Shown here: positions 9,726 to 18,827 of the stretch, one piece after another
How the letters are laid out: the number at the start of each line of letters is the position of its first letter
Position numbering within the stretch: position 1 is the first letter of the stretch
Notes under the pieces: generated by a model
Databases searched by the model: none
Seen by the model: the letters and a program-made list of their open reading frames with translations, nothing else
Told to the model about the DNA's origin: nothing
NCBI RefSeq assembly: GCF_008580665.1
Contig: NZ_BKDJ01000014.1
Span: forward strand, 1-64,000
Length of the DNA stretch: 64,000 nt
Direction: 5' to 3'
Origin: Zafaria cholistanensis
GTDB lineage: Bacteria > Actinomycetota > Actinomycetes > Actinomycetales > Micrococcaceae
Translations under genes and position numbers: made by a program

Positions 9726-10190
9726 ATGCCTTCGATCCTCACGGTGTCCGCCGTCCGCCTGCTGGACCCGGACGGCCGCATCCTGCTGGTCCGCAAGCGC
9801 GGAACCACCGTGTTCATGCAGCCCGGCGGCAAACCCGAGCCCGGCGAGTCACCCGCGGACGCGGCCAGCCGCGAACTGGAGGAGGAGCTCGGCCTGCGGG
9901 TTCCCGCCGCGGATCTGGAGCCGCTGGGGACATGGACCGGACCGGCGGCCAACGAGGCGGACACGCTCATCGACGCCCACCTGTTCGGCGCCCCGCTGCG
10001 CGGCGAACCCAAGGTGGCCGCCGAGCTGGAGGAAATGCTCTGGGAGGACCCGGCGGCGGCGCTGGCCCGTACGGACATCGCCCCGCTGCTGCGCGAGCAC
10101 GTGCTGCCCGAACTGCTGGGCACTCAGGCAGCCCCACGCCGGGCAGCCCTACCGCCGGGGGCAGCCAGACGCCCGGCAGCCAGCCCCTAG
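9726..10190 (+). CDS. NUDIX hydrolase
   Basis: 154 aa. The Nudix box GGKPEPGESPADAASRELEE, followed by ELGL, is complete, with all metal-binding glutamates (GX5EX7REXXEEXG type). Such enzymes cleave nucleoside diphosphates linked to another moiety, including oxidised dNTPs; the substrate is not evident. It is divergent from the ROK gene. The last 20 residues are low-complexity Ala/Pro/Arg. Its stop overlaps the stop of the convergent ABC transporter gene by 4 bp. Confidence 0.92.
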   Translation: MPSILTVSAVRLLDPDGRILLVRKRGTTVFMQPGGKPEPGESPADAASRELEEELGLRVPAADLEPLGTWTGPAANEADTLIDAHLFGAPLRGEPKVAAELEEMLWEDPAAALARTDIAPLLREHVLPELLGTQAAPRRAALPPGAARRPAASP

Positions 10191-12061
10191 GCGGCTGTCC
10201 CGCTCGGGTCGGCGAACTGGGTCCGGTACAGCTGGGCGTAGCGGCCGCCCGCGGCGAGCAGTCCCGCGTGGGTGCCGCGTTCGGCGATCCGCCCCTCCTC
10301 GACCACCAGAATTGCGTCCGCCGAGCGGATGGTGGAGAGCCGGTGGGCGATGACGACGGCGGTGCGTCCGGCAAGCGCCTCCGCCAGGGCCGCCTGGACC
10401 TCGGCTTCGCTGGTCGAGTCCAGGGCGGCGGTGGCTTCGTCGAGGATGACCACGCGCGGGGAGGCCAGCAGCAGCCGGGCAATGGTCATGCGCTGGCGTT
10501 CGCCGCCGGAGAGCCGGTAGCCGCGCTCTCCCACCATGGTGTCCAGCCCCTCCGGCAGGGAACGCACCAGCGCCTCCAGCCGGGCCCGCCGCAGGGCGTC
10601 CCAGAGGCGGTCCTCGTCCGCGGAGGGGTCCGCCAGCAGCAGGTTGGCACGGATGCTCTCGTGGAAAAGGTGCCCGTCCTGGGTGACCATCCCGACGGTG
10701 GATCGCAGCGAAGCGAAGGACACCGAGCGCACGTCCGTGCCGGCCAGTTCCACGGCGCCGGAGTCGACGTCGTACAGGCGCGCCAGCAGTTGGGCGATGG
10801 TGGATTTGCCCGCGCCCGAGGAGCCCACGAGGGCCACCGTCTGCCCGGGCGCGACCTCGAAGTCGATCCCGTGCAGGACCTGCTGCCCGCCCCGGCCATC
10901 CAGCATCGCGACCTCCTCGAGCGAGGCCAGCGATACCCTGTCCGCGCTCGGGTAGCTGAAGTCCACGTCGCGGAAGCGTACGCCCACCGGGCCTGGCGGC
11001 ACCGCGACGGCGTCCTCCTTTTCGCGGATGAGCGGAACCAGGTCCAGGACCTCGAAGACGCGGTCGAAGCTCACCAGTGCGCTCATGATCTCCACCCGGG
11101 CGTTGGCCAGCCCGGTCAGCGGCGCGTACAGGCGGGTCAGCAGCAGGGCCAGCACGACGACGTCGCCGGGGGCCAACTGCCCGCGCAGCGCGTAGACGCC
11201 TCCGAGCCCGTACACCAGGGCCAGCGCCAGGGCGGCGACCAGGGTCAGCGCCGTCACGAAAAAGAACTGCCGCATTGCGGTCTTGACGCCAATGTCACGC
11301 ACGCGGGCGGCGCGCACCGCGAATTCGGCAGACTCCGCCTCCGGGCGGCCGAACAGCTTCACCAGGGTGGCTCCGGGGGCGGAGAACCGCTCGGTCATCT
11401 GGGTGCTCATCGCCGCGTTGTGGTTGGCCGCCTCGCGCCGCAGCGTGGCGAGGGTGGCCCCCATGCGGCGGGCCGGAATGAGGAAGACCGGCAGCATCAC
11501 CAGCGCCAGCACGGTCACCTGCCACGAGGTGCCGAGCATGACCACCAGCGTCAGGGCCAGCGCGACCACGTTGCTCACCACCCCGGACAGGGTTCCGGCA
11601 AAGGCGGCCTGGGCGCCGATGACGTCATTATTCAGCCTGCTGACCAGCGCGCCGGTCCGGGTCCGGGTAAAGAATGCGACCGGCATCCTCTGCACGTGGT
11701 CGAAGACCGCGGTGCGCAGGTCGTAGATGATGCCCTCCCCCAGGTTGGACGAGAGCCAGCGGATCACCACGGAAACGGCAGCGTCCACGACCGCGACCAG
11801 CGCAATCAGCAGGGCCAGGGCGATGACCGTGGATTCGGGGGAACCGGCGACGATCGCGTCGACCACCCGCCCGGCCAGGACCGGGGTGGCCACGGCCAGC
11901 ACTGCGGAGACGATTGAGACGGCAATGAACGCGGCCAGCCGCCCGCGGTAGCGCTGCGCGAAGGCGACCACGCGCTTCACCGTGCCCGGGGCGAACGCCC
12001 GGCCCTTGTTGGTCATCGACATCCGCCACAGCGAATCCCAGGCGGCCCGTTCCATGCTCAT
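10187..12061 (-). CDS. ABC transporter with fused permease and ATPase (multidrug/lipid exporter type)
   Basis: 624-aa half-transporter. The start is the ATG of MSMERAAWDSLW, with AGGA 7 nt upstream. The N-terminal six-helix exporter domain spans about residues 45-330. The nucleotide-binding domain has Walker A GSSGAGKST, signature LSGGERQRM, Walker B VVILDEATAALD and H-loop VIAHRLSTIR. It likely works as a homodimer in the membrane exporting a hydrophobic substrate. The single-gene organisation supports this; the substrate is unknown. Confidence 0.93.
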   Translation of the reverse strand: MSMERAAWDSLWRMSMTNKGRAFAPGTVKRVVAFAQRYRGRLAAFIAVSIVSAVLAVATPVLAGRVVDAIVAGSPESTVIALALLIALVAVVDAAVSVVIRWLSSNLGEGIIYDLRTAVFDHVQRMPVAFFTRTRTGALVSRLNNDVIGAQAAFAGTLSGVVSNVVALALTLVVMLGTSWQVTVLALVMLPVFLIPARRMGATLATLRREAANHNAAMSTQMTERFSAPGATLVKLFGRPEAESAEFAVRAARVRDIGVKTAMRQFFFVTALTLVAALALALVYGLGGVYALRGQLAPGDVVVLALLLTRLYAPLTGLANARVEIMSALVSFDRVFEVLDLVPLIREKEDAVAVPPGPVGVRFRDVDFSYPSADRVSLASLEEVAMLDGRGGQQVLHGIDFEVAPGQTVALVGSSGAGKSTIAQLLARLYDVDSGAVELAGTDVRSVSFASLRSTVGMVTQDGHLFHESIRANLLLADPSADEDRLWDALRRARLEALVRSLPEGLDTMVGERGYRLSGGERQRMTIARLLLASPRVVILDEATAALDSTSEAEVQAALAEALAGRTAVVIAHRLSTIRSADAILVVEEGRIAERGTHAGLLAAGGRYAQLYRTQFADPSGTAA

Positions 12062-12204
12062 GTTCGTTCCTGTTCCCCGCACCGACCGGTGGGCCATATC
12101 CCGCCGGGCCCTTGCAACCGTATCCAGCGCACGAGTCTACTCCCGCCGGGGCCGCCGGGACTGCCGTCCAGGCTGGCGCCCGGGCGGACAGCGGGTGCCG
12201 CGGT

Positions 12205-12918
12205 TCAGCCCCTGCAGCGTGCGTCGGCGCGTTCGACGGCGGCGGCCACCTCCGCGGGCGCCTCCAGTGGCGGGGTGTGGCCGACGCCGGGAAGCAGCTT
12301 GAAGCACGCCGCGGGGAACAGTTGCGTCCAGGCGCGCGAATCCACCGGGCGGCGCTTGGGGTCCCGCTCCCCGTGGAGCAGTTCCACCGGCAAACCCTCC
12401 AGCGGCGGGCGGCGCAGGAAATCCTCGCTGGCCTGGCTCTCCAAGACGCTCAGGGCCGGGCCTGCGCCGACCTCGCGGCTGAACCCGACCATTTCCCGGA
12501 TCCAGGCCTCGCGCTGGGCCGCGTCCCCGGAGGAGACGTTCAACTCGGCGTACCGGCGCCAGTCAGCGTCTGAGCTGGCGCCCCGCAGGCCCTCCAGCAT
12601 GGGCCCGATCGAGGCATGGGACGCCATGTTCGGCCCCCCGTCGACCAGAACCAGCGCCCCGACCCGGGCCGGGTGCAGCACGGCGGCCATGGCCGCGATC
12701 GCGGCCCCGGTGGAATGCCCCACCAGGATCGCGGGCGGCCCTTCGCCGGTGAGCGCCGCCACGTGGTCGGCCACCCGGACCAGCGTGGGTTCGGGCACCT
12801 CCCGCATCCATTCGACCGGCACCGGGCGGAAGTTCCCCGTGCGTTCCAGGAGGGGGACCACGGCGTCGAACACCGAGGCGGGAACCAGGGTCCCCGGCAG
12901 TAGCAGGACCGGTCGCAT
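12205..12918 (-). CDS. Alpha/beta-fold hydrolase
   Basis: 237 aa. Features of a serine alpha/beta hydrolase: oxyanion strand LLLPGTLVPAS, nucleophile elbow VGHSTGAA, and a late catalytic histidine in LLPGVGHTPPLEAP. HGERDPKR holds a plausible acid. The substrate cannot be told. It stands 101 bp downstream of the molybdo-oxidoreductase gene, beyond a large hairpin, so it is probably separately expressed. Confidence 0.88.
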   Translation of the reverse strand: MRPVLLLPGTLVPASVFDAVVPLLERTGNFRPVPVEWMREVPEPTLVRVADHVAALTGEGPPAILVGHSTGAAIAAMAAVLHPARVGALVLVDGGPNMASHASIGPMLEGLRGASSDADWRRYAELNVSSGDAAQREAWIREMVGFSREVGAGPALSVLESQASEDFLRRPPLEGLPVELLHGERDPKRRPVDSRAWTQLFPAACFKLLPGVGHTPPLEAPAEVAAAVERADARCRG

Positions 12919-12960
12919 CGGGCGGCTCCTTTGTGGTGCGGGTGGCGGTGCTGGTGGATG

Positions 12961-13018
12961 GTCCCGTCCGGCCGGGGTACCGCGCCGGACCGGCGCGGTA
13001 CCCCGGCCGGGGCGGGAC
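12961..13018 (-). terminator. Very long GC hairpin after the YdeP/FdhF-like gene
   Basis: Perfect 21-bp arms at 12968-12988 and 12990-13010 around a single base, extended outward by GTCCCG/CGGGAC. It starts directly after the stop at 13019. No clear U tract follows, as is common for actinobacterial hairpin terminators. Confidence 0.7.
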
Positions 13019-15382
13019 TCAGCTGGGCGGGAACTCCGCGGTGGCCCGCAGCGGCTGCTCCCGTTCGTCGAAGGCCGGGTCCGGTTCCCCGGTGTGCGGG
13101 ACGAACCGCACCATCATGGCCTTGTACCCGGGGGTGTTGGATTCGCGGGCGACCAGTTCGCGGTGGACCAGCGCGTTGGCCTCCGGGAAGTAGGCCGCCG
13201 CGCAGCCGCGCGCGGTGGGGTAGGCGACCAGCCGGAAGCGGTTGGCGCGCCGTTCGGAGCCCTGGAAGGTGGAGATCACGTCGACCAGGTCGCGGTCCTG
13301 CAGGCCAAGCTCCTCCAGGTCCTCCGGGTTGACCAGGACCACGCGGCGGCCGTGGGAGATGCCGCGGTAGCGGTCGTCCAGGCCGTAGAACGTGGTGTTG
13401 TACTGGTCGTGGCTGCGCATCGTCTGCAGGATCAGGTGTCCTGCGGGGGCGCTGAGGTACTCCAGGGGCCTGACCGAGAACCGGGCGCGCCCGATGTCCG
13501 TGCCGAAGGTGCGGGTGTCCCGCGGCGGGTTGGGAAGCACGAACCCGTTGCGCTGGCGCACCCGGCGGTTGAAATCCTCGAAGCCGGGCAGCACGCGCGA
13601 AATGTGGTCGCGGACGACGTCGTAGTCCTCGGCCATCGCCCGCCAGTCGACGGGATGCCCGGGCCCCAGGACCGCTTCCGCCATCCGGGCCACGATCACC
13701 GGTTCGGCAAGCAGGTGGTCGGACACCGGCGCCAGGCGGCCCTGGGTGGTGTGGACCACGGACATCGAGTCCTCGACGGAGAGGAACTGCGGTCCGCCCG
13801 GGTGCTTGTCGTCCCGGTCGGTGCGCCCCAGCGTGGGCAGGATGAGCGAGGTGCGACCGTGCACCACATGCGAGCGGTTGGGTTTGGTGGAGATGTGCAC
13901 GGTCAGCCCCACGCGCTCCATTCCGGCCTCGACCACCGCGGTGTCGGAGGAGGCCAGGGAGAAGTTCCCGCCCATGGAGACGAACACGTCCACGGCGTCG
14001 CGTTCGAAGGCCTCAAGCGTTTCCACCGCGTCGTAGCCGTGCGCGCGCGGGCTGTGGATGCCAAACTCCGCATCGATCGCGGCCAGCAGGTCCTCGGTCG
14101 GCTTTTCCCAAATGCCCATGGTGCGGTCGCCCTGGACGTTGGAGTGGCCCCGGACCGGGCAGGCGCCGGCACCGGGCTTGCCGAAGTTGCCCTGCAGCAG
14201 CAGGACGTTGATGATCTCGCGCAGCGTGTCCACCGAGTGCGGCTGCTGGGTCACCCCCAGGGCCCAGCAAATGATGGTGGCCTTGGACTTGGCGAGCAGC
14301 TGCGCGATCGAGGCGATTTCCAGCCGGGAGAGCCCCGTGGCCTCCTCGGTCCGCGCCCAGTCGATCGTTGCGCGGGCGGAACGGTAGGCCTCGAACCCGT
14401 CGGTCTGGGCCTCGACGAACGCCCGGTCCACGATCGTGCCCGGGGCGCGTTCCTCCTCCTCGAGCAGCAGGTGCCCGAAGGCCTGGAACAGGGCCAGATC
14501 GCCGCCGACCTTGATTTGCAGGAACTCATCGGCAATCTGGTCGCCGCTGCCCACCACCCCGTTCACCGACTGCGGGTCCTTGAACGCCAGCAGGCCGGCT
14601 TCCGGCAGCGGGTTCACCGCCACGACCTTCGCCCCGTGCTTGCGCGCATCGGCCAGCGCCGAGAGCATCCGCGGGTGGTTGGTTCCCGGGTTCTGCCCGA
14701 CGACGAAGATCAGCTCGGCGTGCTCGAAGTCCTCCAGGGACACCGTGCCCTTGCCGATGCCGATGGTGGGCCGCAGTGCCGAACCTGACGATTCGTGGCA
14801 CATGTTGGAGCAGTCCGGCAGGTTGTTGGTACCCAGCGAGCGCGCGAACAGCTGGTACATGAAGGCGGTCTCGTTGGCGGTGCGTCCCGAGGTGTAAAAG
14901 ACGCAGCGGTCCGGGGTGGTGGCCCGCATGTGGTCTGCGATGGTGCCGAACGCCTCGCTCCAGCTGATCCGCCGGTAGCGGTCCTCCCCCGGCCGCAGGA
15001 TGACCGGCTCGGTGATCCTGCCCTGGTTGCCCAGCCAGTATTCGGTCTTGTTGCGCAGCACCTCGATGGGGTGCTTTTCCCACCATTCCGGGGTGACCGT
15101 GCGGGTGGTGCTTTCCTCGGCCAGGGCCTTGGCCCCGTTTTCGCAGAACTCGGCCGGCTTGCGGGCCCCGGTAATCGACTCGGGCCAGGCGCAGCCCGGG
15201 CAGTCCACGCCTCCGCGCTGGTTGACCCTCAGCATGGACCGCACCGTGCGGGAGACGCCCGCCTGCGCGATCCCGCGCTCCAGGGCCACCATCACCGCCT
15301 TCACCCCGGCCGCCGAGGTCTTGGGCTTGCCGACCCGGAGGTCCTCCTCGTTGATGTCCTCCACTGGTGCGAGGCGGTTCAT
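13019..15382 (-). CDS. FdhF/YdeP family molybdopterin oxidoreductase
   Basis: 787-aa bis-MGD enzyme of the YdeP branch of the formate dehydrogenase alpha-subunit family. The family is linked to acid or formate stress and its true substrate is uncertain. The reduced Fe-S motif VDCPGCAWPE (Cys61, Cys64), then Cys80, is typical of this branch. Other landmarks are YTSGRTANETAF, CHESSGSAL, the molybdopterin loops VGQNPGTNHPRM and GACPVRGHSNVQG, and SHGRRVVLVN near the C-terminal MoCo domain. Its ATG overlaps the fdhD stop by 4 bp, so the sulfur-inserting partner is co-translated with it. Confidence 0.92.
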   Translation of the reverse strand: MNRLAPVEDINEEDLRVGKPKTSAAGVKAVMVALERGIAQAGVSRTVRSMLRVNQRGGVDCPGCAWPESITGARKPAEFCENGAKALAEESTTRTVTPEWWEKHPIEVLRNKTEYWLGNQGRITEPVILRPGEDRYRRISWSEAFGTIADHMRATTPDRCVFYTSGRTANETAFMYQLFARSLGTNNLPDCSNMCHESSGSALRPTIGIGKGTVSLEDFEHAELIFVVGQNPGTNHPRMLSALADARKHGAKVVAVNPLPEAGLLAFKDPQSVNGVVGSGDQIADEFLQIKVGGDLALFQAFGHLLLEEEERAPGTIVDRAFVEAQTDGFEAYRSARATIDWARTEEATGLSRLEIASIAQLLAKSKATIICWALGVTQQPHSVDTLREIINVLLLQGNFGKPGAGACPVRGHSNVQGDRTMGIWEKPTEDLLAAIDAEFGIHSPRAHGYDAVETLEAFERDAVDVFVSMGGNFSLASSDTAVVEAGMERVGLTVHISTKPNRSHVVHGRTSLILPTLGRTDRDDKHPGGPQFLSVEDSMSVVHTTQGRLAPVSDHLLAEPVIVARMAEAVLGPGHPVDWRAMAEDYDVVRDHISRVLPGFEDFNRRVRQRNGFVLPNPPRDTRTFGTDIGRARFSVRPLEYLSAPAGHLILQTMRSHDQYNTTFYGLDDRYRGISHGRRVVLVNPEDLEELGLQDRDLVDVISTFQGSERRANRFRLVAYPTARGCAAAYFPEANALVHRELVARESNTPGYKAMMVRFVPHTGEPDPAFDEREQPLRATAEFPPS

Positions 15383-16374
15383 GCGGTCTCCTGTTCGTGC
15401 TTCGAATGCGGGGTGGCGTCCAATGCGGCCTGCCCGCGGGCGGGCTGCCTTGATGCTTGATGCCGGGGATAGGGGTCTTCAGGTACGGCCGGTGGTGCGG
15501 GGGCCGCGGCGGGCGGGCCCGCCGCACCCGCGTCCGAAGCGGCGATGCGCCCAGGGTGGGTGTAGACGTTCACGGTGCTGCCGCGGCTGAAACCCGCCAG
15601 CGTCATTCCTGCGCGCTGGGCAAGCTCGACGGCGAGGGAGGAGGGCGCGCTGACCGCGGACAGCACGGGGATCCCGGCCAGCCAGGCCTTCTGGACCAGT
15701 TCGAAGGAAGCCCGTCCGGACACTTGGAGCACGGTGTCGGCCAGCGGCAGCCGGCCTTCGCGCAGCGCCCAACCGACCACCTTGTCCACGGCGTTGTGCC
15801 GGCCGACGTCTTCGCGCAGGCACAGCAGCTCCCCCTCCGTGGTGAACAGGGCGGCCGCGTGCACGCCCCCGGTCTTGCCGAACAGCGCCTGCCCCGCGCG
15901 CAGCGTCTCCGGCAGCCGCAGCAGCACCGGCAGTTCCACCCGTCCGCGTTCCGGGTCCAGGGCGAAGCGGGAAGTCTTCGCCACCGCGTCGATCGAGGCG
16001 GTCCCGCAGATCCCGCAGGAACTGGTGGTGTACACGTGCCGGTCCAGCGAGGGGTCCGGCACGGCGGCCCCCGGTCCCAGCTGGGCCTCGACCACGTTGA
16101 AGGTCTGCCGCCCGTCCTCGTCCTCCCCGGCGCAAAAGCGCAGGCTGAGCAGGTGTTCTGCGGCGGAGACCACGCCCTCTCCCACCAGGAATCCGCCGAC
16201 CAGGTCGAAGTCGTCCCCCGGAGTGCGCATCGTGACGCTGAACGGGCGGCCTCCCAGCCGGATTTCCAGCGGCTCCTCCGCCGCCATGGTCTCCTCACGG
16301 GTGCGCGGCGCCTCCCCCAGGGAGAAGCGCACCACGCGCTGCCGCCGGGTCAGCCTGCCCATTGCCGCCTCCAT
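15379..16374 (-). CDS. fdhD: Formate dehydrogenase accessory sulfurtransferase FdhD
   Basis: About 331 aa (ATG at 16374; the in-frame ATG at 16362, MGRLTRRQRV, is equally plausible). FdhD carries sulfur from IscS to the Mo cofactor of formate dehydrogenases. The CxxC motif lies in TTSSCGICGTAS. MTRPGDDxDLxxGFL-type pterin-binding sequence is seen as MRTPGDDFDLVGGFLVGEG, and REDVGRHNAVDKVVG is strongly conserved. The Pro/Ala-rich last 50 residues are an unusual extension. Confidence 0.95.
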   Translation of the reverse strand: MEAAMGRLTRRQRVVRFSLGEAPRTREETMAAEEPLEIRLGGRPFSVTMRTPGDDFDLVGGFLVGEGVVSAAEHLLSLRFCAGEDEDGRQTFNVVEAQLGPGAAVPDPSLDRHVYTTSSCGICGTASIDAVAKTSRFALDPERGRVELPVLLRLPETLRAGQALFGKTGGVHAAALFTTEGELLCLREDVGRHNAVDKVVGWALREGRLPLADTVLQVSGRASFELVQKAWLAGIPVLSAVSAPSSLAVELAQRAGMTLAGFSRGSTVNVYTHPGRIAASDAGAAGPPAAAPAPPAVPEDPYPRHQASRQPARGQAALDATPHSKHEQETA

Positions 16375-16410
16375 CTCCGGTCCAGTTCCCGGTCCGCTGT
16401 TTACTGTTTG

Positions 16411-16479
16411 CCGTGCACCGTGTTGCCGTGCACGGTGTTGGCCTGCACGGTGTTGGCCTGCACGGTGTTAGCCTGCACC
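16411..16479. repeat. 15-bp tandem repeat, about 4.6 copies
   Basis: Units CCGTGCACCGTGTTG, CCGTGCACGGTGTTG, GCCTGCACGGTGTTG, GCCTGCACGGTGTTA and a partial fifth copy, in the 194-bp gap between moeA and fdhD. Each unit includes a GTGCAC or TGCACGGTG core, so the array also folds into short hairpins. Confidence 0.9.
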
Positions 16480-16568
16480 CTGCCGCGGCGCGCCTCAGGC
16501 GCCGGACCCCTGGCCCGCCGCCCTGTGCGCGCTTCCGCGCGGTGTGTCCCAGATCTCTTCGCCTGACG

Positions 16569-17819
16569 CTACCACGGGAGGGGAAGCCAGCAGGCGTCCG
16601 CACCCTCCCGGAGTCCCTCGGGCGGGATGACCAACAGGGCATCGGCCAGGGCCAGCCCGCGCATCATGGCGCTGCCGACGTGCTCGGCCGGGGCCAGGGC
16701 CCGGTCGGCGCCGGAGCCGATCCAGCGCGCGGGCACCAGCCTGTGCCGCCCCGGCAACGGCGGCGCGTCCCCGGCCGCACGGCAGGGCACCGGGGACGAC
16801 GCCGGTTGCCCCGCGGCCGCCCGCAGCGCCGGTTCCAGCAGGGTCGCCACCGCCACCAGCGCGGCCAGCGGGTTCCCCGGCAGCGCCAGCAGCAGCCTCC
16901 CGTCGGGGAAACGCGCCAGCAGGGCGGGGTGCCCGGGGCGCATCGCGATGCCGTCGATCAGGAATTCGGCGCCGAGCGCGCGCGCCGCCGGGCGGACATG
17001 GTCCGCCGGCGAGGCCCCGGTCCCGCCGGTGGTGACCAGGATGCGGGCGCGGCGGGCCGCGGTCCCGTCCAGGGCCTCCAGGGTGGCCTCGAGGCTGTCG
17101 CCAATCCGCGCGGTGGAGTCCACGGTGCCGCCGAGCCCGGCGACGCAGGCAGGCAGCACGGGGCCGAACGCATCGCGCACCTGCCCGGGCGCCGGTATTC
17201 CGGAGGTGACGACCTCGTCGCCGGTGAACACCAGCCGGACAGGGACCGGGGCGGCGACCGGCACCGTGTCGGCGCCGGCGACCGCGGCCACTGCCACGGC
17301 CCCGGGCACCAGGCGCGTTCCGCGCGGCAGCAGCAGGTCGCCTTCCCCCGCCTCGGTGCCGGCGGGCCTGATGTCGGTCCCGTCAGGAAGGGCGCTGCCC
17401 CCGGTCACGGTCAGCACGTCTTCGGATACCGTGCCACGTTCGCGGCGCAGCACCGCCGTCGTGCCTTGGGGCAGGGCGCCGCCGGTCAGGATCGGCACTG
17501 CCTGCCCCGCCGCCAGCGGCGGGGGCTCGCCATGGCCGGCGGGTGTGGCCGGCGGAAGCCTCCACGGGCCGGGGCCGGCCACCGCCCACCCGTCCATGGC
17601 GGAGGAGGCGTAGTGCGGCAACGCGTAGCGGGCCCGCAGGTCAGCGGCCAGGACGCGGCCGGCCGCGGCCGGCAGCGGGACGGTCTCGGGGCCGGGCAGG
17701 TGCGCCGCCAGGTGCGCGCCGGCTTCCCAGGCCGCGGCCCGGGCCGCAGGCCAGGAAAGGTCGTGTCCGGGGGACCCGTGCAGAAGGCGGCCCGGCTGTG
17801 TGGGGTGCACCAGCGTCAA
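16569..17819 (-). CDS. moeA: Molybdopterin molybdenumtransferase MoeA
   Basis: 416 aa. MoeA inserts molybdate into adenylylated molybdopterin. Conserved motifs: SSAMDGWAV near residue 70, PVLTGGALP-type sequence (PILTGGALPQGT), TTGGTGASPADHV and ALPGNPLAAL. The TTG start overlaps the upstream TGA in the string TTGA, which indicates translational coupling to the DUF6457 gene. Together with MobA and FdhD it forms a molybdenum-cofactor block. Confidence 0.94.
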   Translation of the reverse strand: MTLVHPTQPGRLLHGSPGHDLSWPAARAAAWEAGAHLAAHLPGPETVPLPAAAGRVLAADLRARYALPHYASSAMDGWAVAGPGPWRLPPATPAGHGEPPPLAAGQAVPILTGGALPQGTTAVLRRERGTVSEDVLTVTGGSALPDGTDIRPAGTEAGEGDLLLPRGTRLVPGAVAVAAVAGADTVPVAAPVPVRLVFTGDEVVTSGIPAPGQVRDAFGPVLPACVAGLGGTVDSTARIGDSLEATLEALDGTAARRARILVTTGGTGASPADHVRPAARALGAEFLIDGIAMRPGHPALLARFPDGRLLLALPGNPLAALVAVATLLEPALRAAAGQPASSPVPCRAAGDAPPLPGRHRLVPARWIGSGADRALAPAEHVGSAMMRGLALADALLVIPPEGLREGADACWLPLPW

Positions 17820-18100
17820 TCGGCGGACCGGCCGGCCTCGGCGCGGCGGCTCAGCACCGCGCGCACCACGCGGTCCGCGGCCCGCACGGAATCGGCCTCC
17901 GAAGCCTGCCCGCTTCCGGCGGCGAGGCCCGCGGCGAAACCGGCGATGTAGGTGGTGAGCGGGGCGGCGGGACGGACAATCTGGTGGGCAGCCACCCCGG
18001 CCAGGGACAGCACCGCGTCGATGTCGATGGGAGCATCGGGGATCTCGAATGCCTCCAGCAGTTCGTTAACCCACGGTTCCAGTTCCGGCTGTTCCGCCAC
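17816..18100 (-). CDS. DUF6457 domain protein
   Basis: 94 aa with GTG start. The sequence matches the small actinobacterial DUF6457 family (WVNELLEAFEIPD, then APLTTYIAGFAAG), which is typically found beside molybdenum-cofactor genes. It is mostly helical with no catalytic motif. It overlaps mobA by 35 bp at its start and moeA at its stop, so all three are translated together. A role in Mo-cofactor assembly is inference from position. Confidence 0.85.
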   Translation of the reverse strand: MAEQPELEPWVNELLEAFEIPDAPIDIDAVLSLAGVAAHQIVRPAAPLTTYIAGFAAGLAAGSGQASEADSVRAADRVVRAVLSRRAEAGRSAD

Positions 18101-18827
18101 GTGTTCCTCCTGATGCGGTCCCGTCCGCGGGCCGCTTGTTCCGTTCCGGCCGGCCGATGCCGTGCCTCCCGGCGTCGGCCCAGGTGTCGACGTCGTTGAA
18201 TTCGACGCCGTCCAGGGCCAGCCGGACTATGTGCACCTTAGCAAGCAGGAGCATCATGCTGGAGTGGGCCAGCCCTCCGGGGCCGGCCTCGGCGGCCTCC
18301 ACCGCGGCCCGCAGGGCATCGGTGGCCACGGCGCAGCTGAGCGGCTGGAGCCGGCCGGTGGCGTCGACCGGGACCCAGGCCGAGCCGGGATCGAACCCGC
18401 TCCGGGCGGCGGCCACGACCCCGCCGACGGCGGGCCCGGGGTCCAGCAGGTCCGCGGCCAGGATGACGGTCAGCGGCGATTCGCCCCGGGCTTCGGGTTC
18501 CGGATCGTCGGATTCTCCCGAGGCGTTGGCGGCACCGGTATCTTCCGCCAGGGCATGCAGCCCGGCGGCAACGGCGGCGGCAGGGCCGCCAAAGGCGGGA
18601 TGCTCCCGGGTGAGCAGGATCAGCTGCCGGGGATCGGCCGCGGCCGCGAAGCGTGAAACCGCGGCCGACAGCTCCGGGGGGCCCACAACCGCGATGCGGG
18701 CCGCCTCCGCAAGCGCCTCCAGCGAGTGCTCAAGCAGCGTCTTTCCGTGATGGACCAGCAGCGGCTTGGGCTCCCCGCCGAGCCGGCTGCCGCGGCCGCC
18801 CGCGACGACCACGGCGTCGAAGTTCAT
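18066..18827 (-). CDS. mobA: MobA-like nucleotidyltransferase
   Basis: 253 aa. The start is the ATG of MNFDAVVVAGGRGSRLGG, overlapping the HNH gene stop by 4 bp. MobA adds GMP to the Mo cofactor to form (bis)MGD. The N-terminal nucleotide-binding loop VVAGGRGSRLGGEPK deviates slightly from the standard LAGGxSxRMGxDK (Pro-Lys replaces Asp-Lys). DLLDPGPAVGG holds the metal-site Asp region. The last 40 residues are low-complexity Gly/Thr. The context next to moeA supports the assignment. A related sugar-nucleotide or CTP:molybdopterin transferase is the alternative. Confidence 0.85.
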   Translation of the reverse strand: MNFDAVVVAGGRGSRLGGEPKPLLVHHGKTLLEHSLEALAEAARIAVVGPPELSAAVSRFAAAADPRQLILLTREHPAFGGPAAAVAAGLHALAEDTGAANASGESDDPEPEARGESPLTVILAADLLDPGPAVGGVVAAARSGFDPGSAWVPVDATGRLQPLSCAVATDALRAAVEAAEAGPGGLAHSSMMLLLAKVHIVRLALDGVEFNDVDTWADAGRHGIGRPERNKRPADGTASGGTRGGTAGTGTVG

